A stretch of DNA of 40,927 bases from an uncultured Bacteroidales bacterium (GTDB lineage Bacteria > Bacteroidota > Bacteroidia > Bacteroidales > P3), in the NCBI GenBank assembly GCA_900315335.1, contig OMYR01000016.1:1-40927 (forward strand), written 5' to 3'. Under the pieces are notes generated by a model. That model made no database searches. It saw only the letters and a program-made list of their open reading frames with translations, and was not told where the DNA came from. The first letter of the stretch is position 1; the number at the start of each line of letters is the position of its first letter. Positions 1-8,139 of the stretch are shown here, one piece after another. The translations under genes were made by a program, and so were the position numbers.

Positions 1-84
1 ACTCCGGATGGGACTTGAACCCATAAGAGCGCATTGCTCACGGGATTTTAAGTCCCGCGTGTCTACCAATTCCACCACCAGAGC
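1..84 (-). tRNA. tRNA-Leu (UAA), cut at the window edge
   Basis: Reading leftward from 84, the acceptor strand GCTCTGG, a D arm with GG-TAGA, a 5-bp anticodon stem with loop CTTAAAA (anticodon UAA), a long class II variable arm and a TTCAAGT T loop are all present. The 3' acceptor strand CCGGAGT ends at base 1, so the discriminator base lies outside the window. The first pair would be a G-U wobble. The long variable arm and the anticodon agree on leucine. Confidence 0.93.
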
Positions 85-156
85 AACCTTATTTCCTCTT
101 GTACTCTCTATCGTGCCTTTTGAAAGAACTACTTTACCATTTGATACAAAAAAAAG

Positions 157-229
157 AGCGGGAAACGGGACTCGGACCCGCGACCTCAACCTTGGCAAGG
201 TTGCGCTCTACCAACTGAGCTATTCCCGC
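157..229 (-). tRNA. tRNA-Gly (GCC)
   Basis: A 73-base cloverleaf on the minus strand. The acceptor strands GCGGGAA and TTCCCGC pair fully, the D arm contains AGCTCAGTTGGTAGAGC, the anticodon loop is TTGCCAA (anticodon GCC) and the T arm is GCGGG/TCCGAGT/CCCGT. No CCA is encoded. It lies 72 bases upstream of tRNA-Leu and is probably co-transcribed with it from the promoter at 244-275. Confidence 0.96.
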
Positions 230-243
230 TTGATTTGACTTTG

Positions 244-275
244 CAAAAGTACAACCTTTTTGAATACTGACCAAA
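244..275 (-). promoter_or_regulatory. Bacteroidetes-type promoter of the tRNA-Gly/tRNA-Leu unit
   Basis: On the minus strand TTTG (275-272), a 20-base spacer and TACTTTTG (251-244) match the Bacteroides -33/-7 consensus TTTG and TAnnTTTG. The expected start, around 237, is a few bases upstream of the tRNA-Gly 5' end. The promoter sits in the 51-base gap after the mutS stop codon. Confidence 0.75.
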
Positions 276-280
276 TTTTT

Positions 281-2917
281 TTACACTTTTTTTAGTATTT
301 TTTTTATTTTATTTAATTCATTCAATGCCTGAATAGGTGTAAGATTATCTATATCAATACTTAATAAATCTTCTTTAATTTGTAATAAAATTGGATCTTC
401 AAGTTGAATAAAGCTCGTCTGAAAGTCATTTTTTGCCGTTTTTTGAGCATCTTTTTCCTCTTTTAACCGCTTTTTTCGCAAATTTTCTGCTTCATCAATA
501 CCTAATTGTAACGTATCCGAACGATTTTCTTCCAAAGACGAAAGTATATTATCTGCCGTTTTAAGCACTTCTTTGGGCATTCCCGACAATTTAGCAACGT
601 GCAAACCGAAACTTTTACTTGAGCCACCCTTTGCAATAGTTCGCAAAAAAATCACTTTACTACCTAATTCCTTTACTTCAATATGATAATTCTTTATCCT
701 ATCGAAATGTTTTTCCATTGCAATCAGTTCGTGATAGTGCGTTGCAAACAAAACTTTCGCCTTATTCTTATTATCATGCAAGTACGAAGCAATCGCCCAC
801 GCTATACTTACCCCATCGTATGTCGAAGTGCCTCGACCAATCTCATCCAAAAGCACAAGACTATGTGGCGATAAATTATTCAATATCGATGACGTTTCAT
901 TCATCTCCACCATAAAAGTACTCTCTCCCGATGCTATATTGTCCGATGCCCCGACACGAGTGAAAATCTTATCAACCACTCCTATCTCTGCCCTCTTTGC
1001 CGGCACATAACTACCCATCTGTGCCAAGATAACTATCAACGCTGTCTGCCTTAGATACGCACTCTTACCCGACATATTAGGACCTGTGATGATAACTATC
1101 TGCTGCGTTGTGCTATCTAAATACACATCGTTGGCAATATACTGCGTTCCAACAGGCAGCATCTTCTCAATAACCGGGTGTCTTGCCTTTGAAATATGCA
1201 GTACATCGGTTTCAAGAATTTGAGGTTTGGTATAATTATCTTCTATTGCCTTTATAGCAAAAGATAGTAAGCAATCCAAAGTCGCAATACTCTGTGCCGT
1301 TTGTTGCAAAGACGAAAGATAAGGTATAATCTTACCCAAAACGTCATAATACAACGTGGTTTCCAATTGCGAGATGTTTTCCTGAGCGGATAATATCTTT
1401 GTCTCAATATCTTTAAGTTCGGGAGTTATATACCTTTCGCAATTGGCAAGTGTTTGTTTCCTTTGCCAAGTATCAGGTACTTTGTCTTTATTCATATTGG
1501 TTACTTCCAAATAATAACCAAACACATTGTTAAACCCTACTTTCAAATTGTTTATACCTGTCGCCTGTGATTGCTCTACACGAATATTCTCCAAAACTTC
1601 TTGCGAATTGAAAGCGATATTTCGATATTCGTCCAACTCTTCATTAAAGCCTTCTTTTATTGCATTACCCTTGCTTATATTGTTAGGTGCCTGTTCATTT
1701 ATAGTGGATAAGATAAATTGTTTAAGACTTGTAAAATCTCCAATCTTTGGCAATTTGTCGCTACCCTCAAAAGTCTGCAAAACCTTATCCAATTCGGCAA
1801 TATCGTCCAATATCAACGCAAAACGATACAGCTCATTTGGCTGTATTCTTCTAAAAGAAATCTTACCTATAAGTCGCTCCAAATCGCCGATACTTTCAAT
1901 AAGTTCTTTTATTCGTTCCCTCTGTTCATCATTATATATAAACAACGTTACTATGTTCTGACGTTTTTCTATCCTTGTTTTGTCTTTTAACGGCATTATC
2001 AACCAACGCTTCAACAATCTTGCTCCCATAGGACTTTGAGTTCGATTGATAACATTGTATAGTGTTGCCTTTTCACCAGAATTGGACGAAACAAGTTCAA
2101 GGTTTCTTATCGTAAAATTATCCAACCAAACATAGTTGCCATTATCTATTCTCGAAATATTGCATATATGCGAAAGATAGTTATGGTTGGTATCTTTTAT
2201 GTAATATATGGCAGCTCCCGAAGCAATAACGGCAAGCGGCATATCGTCTATACCAAAACCTTTCAAGCCGTTAATTCCGAAAACATCACTAAGTATATCT
2301 TTGGCAAAAGTATCTGTAAAAACCCAATCGTCATAAGTCTTGATCAAAATGTTTTGAGCAAAAATCGTCTCCAACTCCCTTTCGTATTGGCGTTGCAAGA
2401 CAATCTCTTTAACCGAAAAGTCTTTTAGCAATTTATTTATATCGTCCTTTTCTCCCTCACTAACCAAAAACTCGCCCGTTGTTATATCAATAAAAGCAAC
2501 GCCATACCTGTCCTTATGCTTATGTATGGCGCAAAGATAATTGTTTTGTGAACTATCAACGGCATTGTCGTAAGAAATTCCCGGAGTTAAAATTTCGGTA
2601 ACATCTCGTTTGACTATACCTTTGGCAAACTTCGGGTCTTCGACCTGATCACAGATTGCGACCCTTTTGCCTGCTTTCAAAAATTTGGGCAAATATGTTT
2701 CCAAAGCGTGATGAGGAAAACCCGCCAATCTATCCTGACCACCTCCAGAACGCTTGGTTAAAACTATATCCAATATCTTTGAAGTCTCTTGTGCATCATC
2801 GCCGAAAGTCTCATAAAAATCCCCCACACGATACAAAAGAATACAATCGGGATATTTTGCCTTAAATTCGGCATATTGTCTCATTAACGGAGTTACTACA
2901 TCATTGTTTTTTGCCAT
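281..2917 (-). CDS. mutS: DNA mismatch repair protein MutS
   Basis: An 878-residue MutS that recognises mispaired bases and small loops and starts methyl-independent mismatch repair with MutL. The mismatch-wedge motif is visible as F34-Y35-E36 in GDFYETFGD. The connector, clamp and lever regions follow, and the C-terminal ABC ATPase has the Walker A motif GPNMSGKS at about residues 612-619, the signature-like stretch ASGESTFMVEM and the Walker B DEIGRGTST. Length and domain order are those of bacterial MutS1. The start ATG lies 9 bases after the manA stop, so the two genes are very probably co-transcribed. The end of the gene is close to the tRNA promoter, and no clear hairpin terminator is seen after the stop, only A/T-rich sequence. 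No Shine-Dalgarno sequence precedes the start. Confidence 0.97.
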   Translation of the reverse strand: MAKNNDVVTPLMRQYAEFKAKYPDCILLYRVGDFYETFGDDAQETSKILDIVLTKRSGGGQDRLAGFPHHALETYLPKFLKAGKRVAICDQVEDPKFAKGIVKRDVTEILTPGISYDNAVDSSQNNYLCAIHKHKDRYGVAFIDITTGEFLVSEGEKDDINKLLKDFSVKEIVLQRQYERELETIFAQNILIKTYDDWVFTDTFAKDILSDVFGINGLKGFGIDDMPLAVIASGAAIYYIKDTNHNYLSHICNISRIDNGNYVWLDNFTIRNLELVSSNSGEKATLYNVINRTQSPMGARLLKRWLIMPLKDKTRIEKRQNIVTLFIYNDEQRERIKELIESIGDLERLIGKISFRRIQPNELYRFALILDDIAELDKVLQTFEGSDKLPKIGDFTSLKQFILSTINEQAPNNISKGNAIKEGFNEELDEYRNIAFNSQEVLENIRVEQSQATGINNLKVGFNNVFGYYLEVTNMNKDKVPDTWQRKQTLANCERYITPELKDIETKILSAQENISQLETTLYYDVLGKIIPYLSSLQQTAQSIATLDCLLSFAIKAIEDNYTKPQILETDVLHISKARHPVIEKMLPVGTQYIANDVYLDSTTQQIVIITGPNMSGKSAYLRQTALIVILAQMGSYVPAKRAEIGVVDKIFTRVGASDNIASGESTFMVEMNETSSILNNLSPHSLVLLDEIGRGTSTYDGVSIAWAIASYLHDNKNKAKVLFATHYHELIAMEKHFDRIKNYHIEVKELGSKVIFLRTIAKGGSSKSFGLHVAKLSGMPKEVLKTADNILSSLEENRSDTLQLGIDEAENLRKKRLKEEKDAQKTAKNDFQTSFIQLEDPILLQIKEDLLSIDIDNLTPIQALNELNKIKKILKKV

Positions 2918-2926
2918 ATTGAGTTG

Positions 2927-3919
2927 TTATAATGTGGTTATTTCCAATATTTCCATCATAGGCGTAGGCTCTATCAATACATCTTTGGCTATGGCAGGAA
3001 TCATAATTATCTCTCCTGCTTTCAAAGGTATTCGTTCTTTCATACAATTGATAAATCCGCCACCAGCAACACAGAAATACAAATAAAAAGTATCAGAATT
3101 TTCCAAATTCTTTCTTAATCCATTTGTCAGAGGTATAAGATTGGTAACAAAATACGGACTTTCCACCATATTGGTTGTTTCATTCAAATGATAATGGTAA
3201 TGACATTTTGCCGTTCCTTCTTGTGCGGACAAATCCATAACCTTTAAGCCTTGCTCCAAATGTAGTTCTCGGGCTTCACCCTTTTCATTCTTTCTGTTCC
3301 AATCATATATACGAAAAGTGGCATCTGACGATTGCTGAATTTCTGCAAGCAACACACCCTTACCTATCGCATGCACCGTTCCTGCCGGTATGTAATACAA
3401 ATCGCCTTGCTTTGCCTCATCTACGTGAAGTACGGATTCTATGGTATTGTTTCTTGTACGGTTTATTATGTCGGCTTTGGTTTCCTTTTGATTAAACCCG
3501 CAATAGATTTTTGCTCCTTCATCGGCTTGCAACACATACCACATCTCGGTTTTACCATTCTGCATATCATTAGCCCAAGCATATTCGTCATCGGGATGTA
3601 CCTGTACCGAAAGATTATCGGCAGCGTCTATGATTTTTATAAGCAACGGAAAATCCTCGCCGAATTTGTCGAAATTGTCCTCTCCCACCAATTCATCGGC
3701 ATACATCTCCAATACTTCTTTCAATGTACATTCTGCCAAAAAACCATTCTCCACAACCGTTTCCTGCCCTTCTACTGCACTCAACACCCACAACTCGCCC
3801 AAACGCTCCAACGGCGAATAATCAATACCTATCAAATCTCTTACCTTGTTACCGCCCCAAATCTTATCTTTAAACAAGGGCATAAATTTCAACGGATATA
3901 ATGTTTTTTCTTCTTCCAT
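2927..3919 (-). CDS. manA: Mannose-6-phosphate isomerase, type I cupin
   Basis: A 330-residue class I phosphomannose isomerase that interconverts mannose 6-phosphate and fructose 6-phosphate, linking mannose use and GDP-mannose supply to glycolysis in the cytoplasm. The zinc-binding residues expected of the family are present: Q106 and H108 in VQVHPDD, E125 in TEMWYVL and H183 in PAGTVHAIG. The N-terminal IWGG motif is also typical. The length matches the short form found in Firmicutes and Bacteroidetes rather than the 390-residue enterobacterial enzyme. It is the first gene of a manA-mutS pair with a 9-base gap. No functional link between the two products is evident, and the arrangement is probably only co-transcription. 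Confidence 0.94.
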   Translation of the reverse strand: MEEEKTLYPLKFMPLFKDKIWGGNKVRDLIGIDYSPLERLGELWVLSAVEGQETVVENGFLAECTLKEVLEMYADELVGEDNFDKFGEDFPLLIKIIDAADNLSVQVHPDDEYAWANDMQNGKTEMWYVLQADEGAKIYCGFNQKETKADIINRTRNNTIESVLHVDEAKQGDLYYIPAGTVHAIGKGVLLAEIQQSSDATFRIYDWNRKNEKGEARELHLEQGLKVMDLSAQEGTAKCHYHYHLNETTNMVESPYFVTNLIPLTNGLRKNLENSDTFYLYFCVAGGGFINCMKERIPLKAGEIIMIPAIAKDVLIEPTPMMEILEITTL

Positions 3920-3975
3920 TCTTATGTATTTTTTATTTATCTATCAATTCAAAATAACTATCTAAAAACATTTTG

Positions 3976-4005
3976 CAAATTTACGAATATTCTCATTTAT
4001 CTAAA
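3976..4005 (-). promoter_or_regulatory. Possible promoter of manA-mutS
   Basis: TAAATTTG at 3983-3976 (minus strand) matches the -7 box TAnnTTTG and is followed by C as usual. Only a weak -33 candidate (TTTA at 4005-4002, 18-base spacer) is seen. The start would be about 50 bases upstream of the manA ATG. Confidence 0.45.
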
Positions 4006-4109
4006 AATATTTTTTTCAAAACCCTGTTTTTAATTCTCTTGACGAGGTCAAATTTTTCTCTCACACTATTTCACTAATCACGCACACTAATAAAATGAGT
4101 ATAAACACT

Positions 4110-4159
4110 AAAAAAATTTTGTCCGATATACTTGCATCATTGCCGTACATCGGACAAAA
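4110..4159 (-). terminator. Intrinsic terminator after hpf
   Basis: On the minus strand a 15-bp stem (arms 4159-4145 and 4131-4117, one G-T pair, core GTCCGAT/ATCGGAC, 13-base loop) is followed directly by seven T (4116-4110). It ends the rpsU-xerC-hpf side of the minus strand about 55 bases after the hpf stop. Confidence 0.88.
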
Positions 4160-4213
4160 CTCTCATCGACAAAACGATTTACATTCAAAAACGCTTGTCG
4201 GATTCAATTGTTA

Positions 4214-4501
4214 TTATTTGTCTTTGAATTTACTTATCTGGGTTTTCAAAGCATCTATTGCAAGCATTACTGCTTCCTCAAAACTGTCTGCACGTTTTGA
4301 TGCATACAAATCATTACCTTTTACAACGATACGAATATCGGCTACTTTGTTGTTCATACTCTCGGGTTTATCCACACTCAGAGTTACCTCGGCTGACAAC
4401 AATCCTGCTGAATGATGTTCCAATTTTGAAACCTTTTGATTTACAAATTCCGTAAGTTTTTCGTCTGCCTTGAAATTGACGATGTTGATTTTTACGTCCA
4501 T
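4214..4501 (-). CDS. hpf: Ribosome hibernation promoting factor / RaiA family
   Basis: A 95-residue protein of the HPF/YfiA family, which binds the 30S decoding region in stationary phase and either dimerises or silences ribosomes. The short beta-alpha-beta-beta-beta-alpha fold is recognisable: MDVKINIVNF, then EFVNQKVSKLEHH, the strand VADIRIVVKGNDLYASKRADSF and a last helix EEAVMLAIDALKTQI. It lacks the C-terminal dimerisation domain of long HPF. A longer reading frame begins at 4540, but the ATG at 4501 is preceded at a 5-base distance by AAGGAGG and gives the family's usual N-terminus, so 4501 is taken as the start. It follows xerC with a 16-base gap, in the rpsU-xerC-hpf order common in Bacteroidetes, and is followed by a strong terminator. 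Confidence 0.93.
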   Translation of the reverse strand: MDVKINIVNFKADEKLTEFVNQKVSKLEHHSAGLLSAEVTLSVDKPESMNNKVADIRIVVKGNDLYASKRADSFEEAVMLAIDALKTQISKFKDK

Positions 4502-4506
4502 AATGT

Positions 4507-4513
4507 CCTCCTT
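4507..4513 (-). promoter_or_regulatory. Strong Shine-Dalgarno sequence of hpf
   Basis: AAGGAGG at 4513-4507 on the minus strand, 5 bases before the ATG at 4501. It is a full complement of the anti-Shine-Dalgarno core. It fixes the start and is unusual, because nearly all other genes here have no such sequence. Confidence 0.8.
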
Positions 4514-4517
4514 GTTT

Positions 4518-5414
4518 TTATTTGTTAAACTTTTGCTCAAATGAGCGTTTATATTCCTTTTTCAATTCTTCGATAGTCGTATGTGTATAAACCTCTGTGG
4601 CTTTAAGCGATGTATGTCCCAAAAGATTCTTAACGTTTATTATATCTGCCCCATTGCTTATCAGATGTGTAGCACAAGTATGGCGGAAAACGTGTGGCGA
4701 ACGCTCACCTACGTTATAAGTTTTCAGCATAGTGTGAATAATATAGTACAATTGGTTCGCTGTTAAAGGTTTTCCCTGTTTGGTTACTATCAAAGAACTT
4801 TCTTTTATATTATAACGTTGTTTAAGTACGATATATTTTATCAAATCATCTATTAATTTATCCCCTATCGGTACGAAACGCTCTTTGCTACCCTTACCGA
4901 TAATACGTATTTGCTTATGATTAAAAGATATATCGTTATGTTTTATAGATAAAATTTCTGCACGACGAATACCCGTTGCATAGAGTATTTCCATTATAAT
5001 ATAGTTACGAAAAGCATCAAAATCGTCTTCACTTGGACGATTTTCAATCAATGTTGTCATATCGTCCAAGGATATGGCGGAGAGTTTTCGTTTAGATGTT
5101 TTTGGTGGAATAATTTTCAACATTGGGTTTTTGAAACTCGTATCATTTATTTCTTTCCATTTGAAATAAGCTTTTAGAGAAGAAATTTTGCGGTTAATAC
5201 TGCGAGAAGAAACTCCGCTTTCGCTTAGCGTCATTATCCACGAACGAACAGCTATTGGGGTAATCTTAGTATCGTCGTTTCTATCGATGTTTTGTTTATC
5301 ATCATGGTACAAAAATTCATCAAACTGCTTCAAATCCGTTTGATACGACGTTATTGTATGAGGTGAATAATTTCGTCTTTGCTCTAAATATGTCAAAAAT
5401 TCTTGTATCTTCAC
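4518..5414 (-). CDS. xerC: Tyrosine recombinase XerC/XerD family
   Basis: A tyrosine recombinase of about 298 residues, of the kind that resolves chromosome dimers at dif. An N-terminal SAM-like core-binding domain (EFLTYLEQRRNYSPHTITSY) precedes the catalytic domain. The catalytic set is complete, numbering from the farther GTG: R152 in GIRRAE, K177 in GKGSKER, H243-x-x-R246 in SPHVFRH, H269 in LLGHTS and Y278 in EVYTH. Its place between rpsU and hpf is that of a Bacteroidetes housekeeping Xer protein, not of a mobile-element integrase. The start is uncertain. A GTG at 5420 lies inside a TATCTTTG box (5427-5420) that looks like a -7 element, so the GTG at 5414 (MKIQEFL) is preferred and the mRNA might have almost no leader. 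XerC versus XerD cannot be decided here. Confidence 0.9.
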   Translation of the reverse strand: MKIQEFLTYLEQRRNYSPHTITSYQTDLKQFDEFLYHDDKQNIDRNDDTKITPIAVRSWIMTLSESGVSSRSINRKISSLKAYFKWKEINDTSFKNPMLKIIPPKTSKRKLSAISLDDMTTLIENRPSEDDFDAFRNYIIMEILYATGIRRAEILSIKHNDISFNHKQIRIIGKGSKERFVPIGDKLIDDLIKYIVLKQRYNIKESSLIVTKQGKPLTANQLYYIIHTMLKTYNVGERSPHVFRHTCATHLISNGADIINVKNLLGHTSLKATEVYTHTTIEELKKEYKRSFEQKFNK

Positions 5415-5555
5415 GACCACAAAGATAGTATTTTTTCACATAAAATCCCCATTAATGCAAAAAAAGAAAGAAAAAATTTTTTAATCATTAACATCATTTT
5501 ATTGGTATTAATGATTAATCGAATGATATGAGTGAAAAATAACGTGATATTAAAC

Positions 5556-5591
5556 AAAAAAAACTTACAAATCCTAAAAGAATCTGTAAGT
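5556..5591 (-). terminator. Intrinsic terminator after rpsU
   Basis: On the minus strand a 12-bp stem including two G-T pairs (arms 5591-5580 and 5574-5563, core ACTTACA/TGTAAGT, loop TTTTA) runs straight into a T tract at 5562-5556. It lies about 80 bases after the rpsU stop and before xerC, so xerC and hpf need their own promoter or read-through. Confidence 0.8.
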
Positions 5592-5668
5592 CATAGTTTC
5601 TGCTGTTTTTTCGCCTTAATAAGAATTGTCTTTACACACAAAGCGAAAATAAGCAATACAAGTCATGA

Positions 5669-5866
5669 TTATTTGTCTAATTCTGCTTGTCTCAACTTCT
5701 GAACGTAAATCGCTTTAAGTTTTCTTTCTCTTGCAATTACCGAAGGTTTGGTAAATTGTTTTCTATTTCTTAACTCTCTAACTACTCCGGTTTTGTCGAA
5801 CTTACGTTTAAGTTTTTTCAAAGCTCTTTCAAGGTTATCACCTTCTTTAATTGGAACAATAATCAT
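5669..5866 (-). CDS. rpsU: 30S ribosomal protein bS21
   Basis: A 65-residue bS21, a small basic protein of the 30S platform next to the 3' end of 16S rRNA. The family pattern is clear: MIIVPIKEGDNLERALKKLKRKFDKTG, then the basic RELRNRKQFTKPS and RERKLKAI. In Bacteroidetes bS21 is known to help occlude the anti-Shine-Dalgarno of 16S rRNA. It has its own TTTG-N19-TAATTTTG promoter and, unusually for this genome, a Shine-Dalgarno GAGGT 7 bases before the ATG. A terminator follows. Confidence 0.96.
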   Translation of the reverse strand: MIIVPIKEGDNLERALKKLKRKFDKTGVVRELRNRKQFTKPSVIARERKLKAIYVQKLRQAELDK

Positions 5867-5873
5867 AAATTAT

Positions 5874-5878
5874 ACCTC
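5874..5878 (-). promoter_or_regulatory. Shine-Dalgarno sequence of rpsU
   Basis: GAGGT at 5878-5874 (minus strand), 7 bases before the rpsU ATG, complementary to the ACCUC of the 16S rRNA tail. In Flavobacterium, rpsU mRNA with a Shine-Dalgarno is known to be used by ribosomes that lack bS21, giving autoregulation. The same is inferred here. Confidence 0.6.
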
Positions 5879-5919
5879 TTTCTTTTTAAGTGTTAATAAA
5901 TTTATTAAATTTGAAAGTG

Positions 5920-5950
5920 CAAAATTACGTATTTTTATTATTCCGACAAA
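5920..5950 (-). promoter_or_regulatory. Promoter of rpsU
   Basis: TTTG at 5950-5947, a 19-base spacer and TAATTTTG at 5927-5920 on the minus strand give a full consensus Bacteroidetes promoter. The -33 part lies inside the last codons of the upstream thioesterase gene. The predicted start near 5913 leaves a leader of about 47 bases containing the Shine-Dalgarno. Confidence 0.8.
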
Positions 5951-6363
5951 ACTTTTTCCATAATTTTTGTTAAAAACTCAGGACACCTCAACGGCTTACG
6001 AGTGTTTCTATCCACAAAACAAAGTTTGTTCCAACCCTCACAATGCACTATTTTCTTACCATTTTGAATGGAATACACACAATAGTCGAAATGTATCTTT
6101 GCTTCGGGAATTTTGGATATTGTCGTATGAATTATAAGTTCGTCATCGTATCGTGCAGGTGCGTGATAATGTGCGTACTGTTCAATCAATGGCATCATAA
6201 CACCCAATTTCTCTATCGCATCATACGAAAGACCTAAATGACGCATGGTTTCCTCTCTTCCTGTCTCGAAAAAACGAAAATAATTACTGTTATGAACATA
6301 GCCCATTTGGTCGGTTTCATAATATTTAACCCTATGCGGAAATTCAAACGAATAAGTCTTCAT
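5938..6363 (-). CDS. Acyl-CoA thioesterase, 4HBT/YbgC hotdog family
   Basis: A 141-residue single hotdog-fold protein that probably hydrolyses acyl-CoA thioesters in the cytoplasm. The N-terminal strand and helix carry the YbgC/4HBT pattern: RVKYYETDQMGYVHNSNYF, with the Asp of ETDQMGYVHN at the position of the 4HBT catalytic Asp, then RFFETGREE on the central helix. The later strands (ELIIHTTISKIPEAKIHFDY, GKKIVHCEGWNKLCFVD) complete the fold. It lies 77 bases after the acyltransferase gene on the same strand and could be co-transcribed with it. Its end overlaps the rpsU promoter. The physiological substrate cannot be told from the sequence. Confidence 0.88.
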   Translation of the reverse strand: MKTYSFEFPHRVKYYETDQMGYVHNSNYFRFFETGREETMRHLGLSYDAIEKLGVMMPLIEQYAHYHAPARYDDELIIHTTISKIPEAKIHFDYCVYSIQNGKKIVHCEGWNKLCFVDRNTRKPLRCPEFLTKIMEKVLSE

Positions 6364-6440
6364 ATCTTTATTATATTAAAAATTCTTTTGTTAAATATCG
6401 CTATTTTTGTTTTAATTATCAGCAAAATAATATCTTTATT

Positions 6441-7490
6441 CTATCTTTTTTCTCCAAACAAATAATGAGCGAGAAAACCACTCCTACGCAAAATATAACT
6501 AACTCCTAAACTAACTCCTATAATCAACGCCGACATAACAACAACGACTAAAATCTCCAATACAATATTGATATTGCCTGTAAGAGACGGCGTTAAAAAC
6601 TTAATATCGGGTAAAAAGAAATAATGAATCAAATAAATATCCATAGTTCTCTTGCCGATAAGTTTTAATATATTGGAAAATTTTCCATTGCTCTCGAAAT
6701 ACTCTTCATTAGTAAGGAAAATCATAAAAAATACTATGAGTCCCATATATCTTACCACCACATCGTGAATAATCTTATAGGCAAGTATGTTTGACGCCGT
6801 CCAATGCGTTTTCCATATAATTATCATCAACACCGAGAACAAAATAATGGCAAGGGTTTTCACCAAATCTTTTCTAAAAAAAGTATGAATTTGCTGCCAA
6901 TACTTTCTAAAAAACACTCCAACGGCAAAATATTGAAAGTAATTCACAAGTTTGCCGATAGAAAAAACTCGTCTTATTCCTGTATTAATGTAGAAAAATT
7001 TATAAAAGTAAAAATACCAAGATAACACCACCAATGCGATAAGCACAATATCCATCGCAATATCTTTCGCTCCAAAAAGTTTAAGTAACAACGAAAAAGT
7101 AAGATATATCAAGAATATCTCAAAAAGCACAATCATAAACCAATATTCCTTAAAGCCGTTTGCCATAAACTCGCTCATTGGATTACCACCTTTGATTATA
7201 CACGCAAAACAAAAGAAGACAATCGTGGGGATAAGCAAGGCTATAATTTTTTTCCAAATCGTGGAGAAATACAATCGCGTAGAAAACTTTTCTATGGTTT
7301 TGTATGCCACAAATCCACTGATAAGGAAAAATACAGGCATACGAAAAGTTATCAACACACTACCCAAAATAGATTTTTCTGCATTGATGCCTAAGCCAAA
7401 TGTCATAACGTGAGCCACAACAACCAAAAACATCGTCATACCTCGCATTGCATCAATAAAACCTATACGCTTCTTTGCTGACTGTTCCAT
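6441..7490 (-). CDS. Acyltransferase 3 family integral membrane protein
   Basis: A 349-residue polytopic inner-membrane protein of the acyltransferase-3 family (relatives O-acetylate peptidoglycan, lipopolysaccharide or exopolysaccharide). The family start is present: RIGFIDAMRGMTMFLVVVAHV with the conserved R/D near the N-terminus and the His of VVAH in the first membrane segment, then FRMPVFFLISGF in the second. About ten hydrophobic segments follow to the C-terminus (SALIIGVSLGVSYIL). Upstream there is no complete promoter. The substrate is unknown, and no polysaccharide operon surrounds it here. It precedes the thioesterase by 77 bases on the same strand. Confidence 0.85.
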   Translation of the reverse strand: MEQSAKKRIGFIDAMRGMTMFLVVVAHVMTFGLGINAEKSILGSVLITFRMPVFFLISGFVAYKTIEKFSTRLYFSTIWKKIIALLIPTIVFFCFACIIKGGNPMSEFMANGFKEYWFMIVLFEIFLIYLTFSLLLKLFGAKDIAMDIVLIALVVLSWYFYFYKFFYINTGIRRVFSIGKLVNYFQYFAVGVFFRKYWQQIHTFFRKDLVKTLAIILFSVLMIIIWKTHWTASNILAYKIIHDVVVRYMGLIVFFMIFLTNEEYFESNGKFSNILKLIGKRTMDIYLIHYFFLPDIKFLTPSLTGNINIVLEILVVVVMSALIIGVSLGVSYILRRSGFLAHYLFGEKR

Positions 7491-7756
7491 TGTTTTAAGA
7501 ATTTATGTTTTTAATTTTTTGTTTTCAGCAAAAGTCTTAATTTTTTATATAATCGTTTTTCGCTCCTCCGTAATCGCCTCGCGTTTGCCTAAAACTAATT
7601 ATTTTATAGAGGCAATCTCTTGTAATTTTTCTGTGTTTGCCATTGTCGGATAACGAAAAAATTTGCTTAACGACAATTCCGAAAAATTTTTACATACCAC
7701 AACAAAACAAAAGACTCGTTTCGAAAAACTCTGCTTTGCTAAAAAAATAAAATGTA
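7491..7756. other. Intergenic stretch with no recognised gene
   Basis: A/T-rich sequence between the acyltransferase gene and the rpmB terminator. No reading frame of convincing composition is seen on either strand. A sequence AGACTTTTGC upstream of the acyltransferase gene resembles a -7 box with one mismatch, but no -33 partner was found. Confidence 0.4.
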
Positions 7757-7758
7757 CT

Positions 7759-7811
7759 AAAAAACAAATGTTCAATGATGAATTAAGATCTATTCTTCAT
7801 CATTGAACATT
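7759..7811 (-). terminator. Intrinsic terminator after rpmB
   Basis: Arms at 7811-7796 and 7782-7767 form a perfect 16-bp stem (AATGTTCAATGATGAA and its complement) with a 13-base loop, followed on the minus strand by TG and six T (7764-7759). It lies about 23 bases after the rpmB stop. Confidence 0.88.
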
Positions 7812-7833
7812 ATGTTTGAAAGCCTTCTTTGAC

Positions 7834-8073
7834 TTAGTATTGGATATAACCTTTTTGTAGTGCGTTATCCAAACAAGCCATAATGCCTTTTTTGTTTATT
7901 GTACGCATACCTGCGGCACTGACTTTAAGAGTAATCCAAGCATCTTCCTCCGGAATATAGAATTTCTTAACCTGCAAATTAGGATTAAATCTTCTCTTGG
8001 TCTTGATGTTAGAGTGCGAAACTCTGTTACCATTCTGTGCTCTTTTTCCTGTTATTTCACAAATTCTTGACAT
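7834..8073 (-). CDS. rpmB: 50S ribosomal protein bL28
   Basis: A 79-residue bL28 of the large ribosomal subunit. The family start MSRICEITGKRAQNGNRVSHS followed by NIKTKRRFNPNLQVKKF and the strand WITLKVSAAGMRTINKKG are diagnostic. In many Bacteroidetes rpmB is followed by rpmG; here it is alone, with its own consensus promoter upstream and a perfect 16-bp terminator hairpin downstream, so it forms a one-gene unit. The zinc-type CxxC pairs of some L28 proteins are absent. There is no Shine-Dalgarno sequence before the start. Confidence 0.96.
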   Translation of the reverse strand: MSRICEITGKRAQNGNRVSHSNIKTKRRFNPNLQVKKFYIPEEDAWITLKVSAAGMRTINKKGIMACLDNALQKGYIQY

Positions 8074-8139
8074 GTCTTTATTGTTTTTTTAATTATTACC
8101 CACTAAAAACTTCAAACTTTTCCCCAAAATTTGAGTTTG

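Noticed and set aside
4502..4540. N-terminal extension of hpf from an ATG at 4540
   Set aside because: It would overlap the xerC stop, adds residues foreign to the family, and ignores the strong AAGGAGG before the ATG at 4501.
4518..5414. Mobile-element integrase with attachment sites
   Set aside because: The tyrosine recombinase lies in the conserved rpsU-xerC-hpf order; no att-like repeats or cargo were seen, and the nearby tRNAs show no duplicated 3' ends.
7524..7545. AGACTTTTGC as a promoter for the acyltransferase gene
   Set aside because: Mismatch in the key TA of the -7 box and no -33 box.
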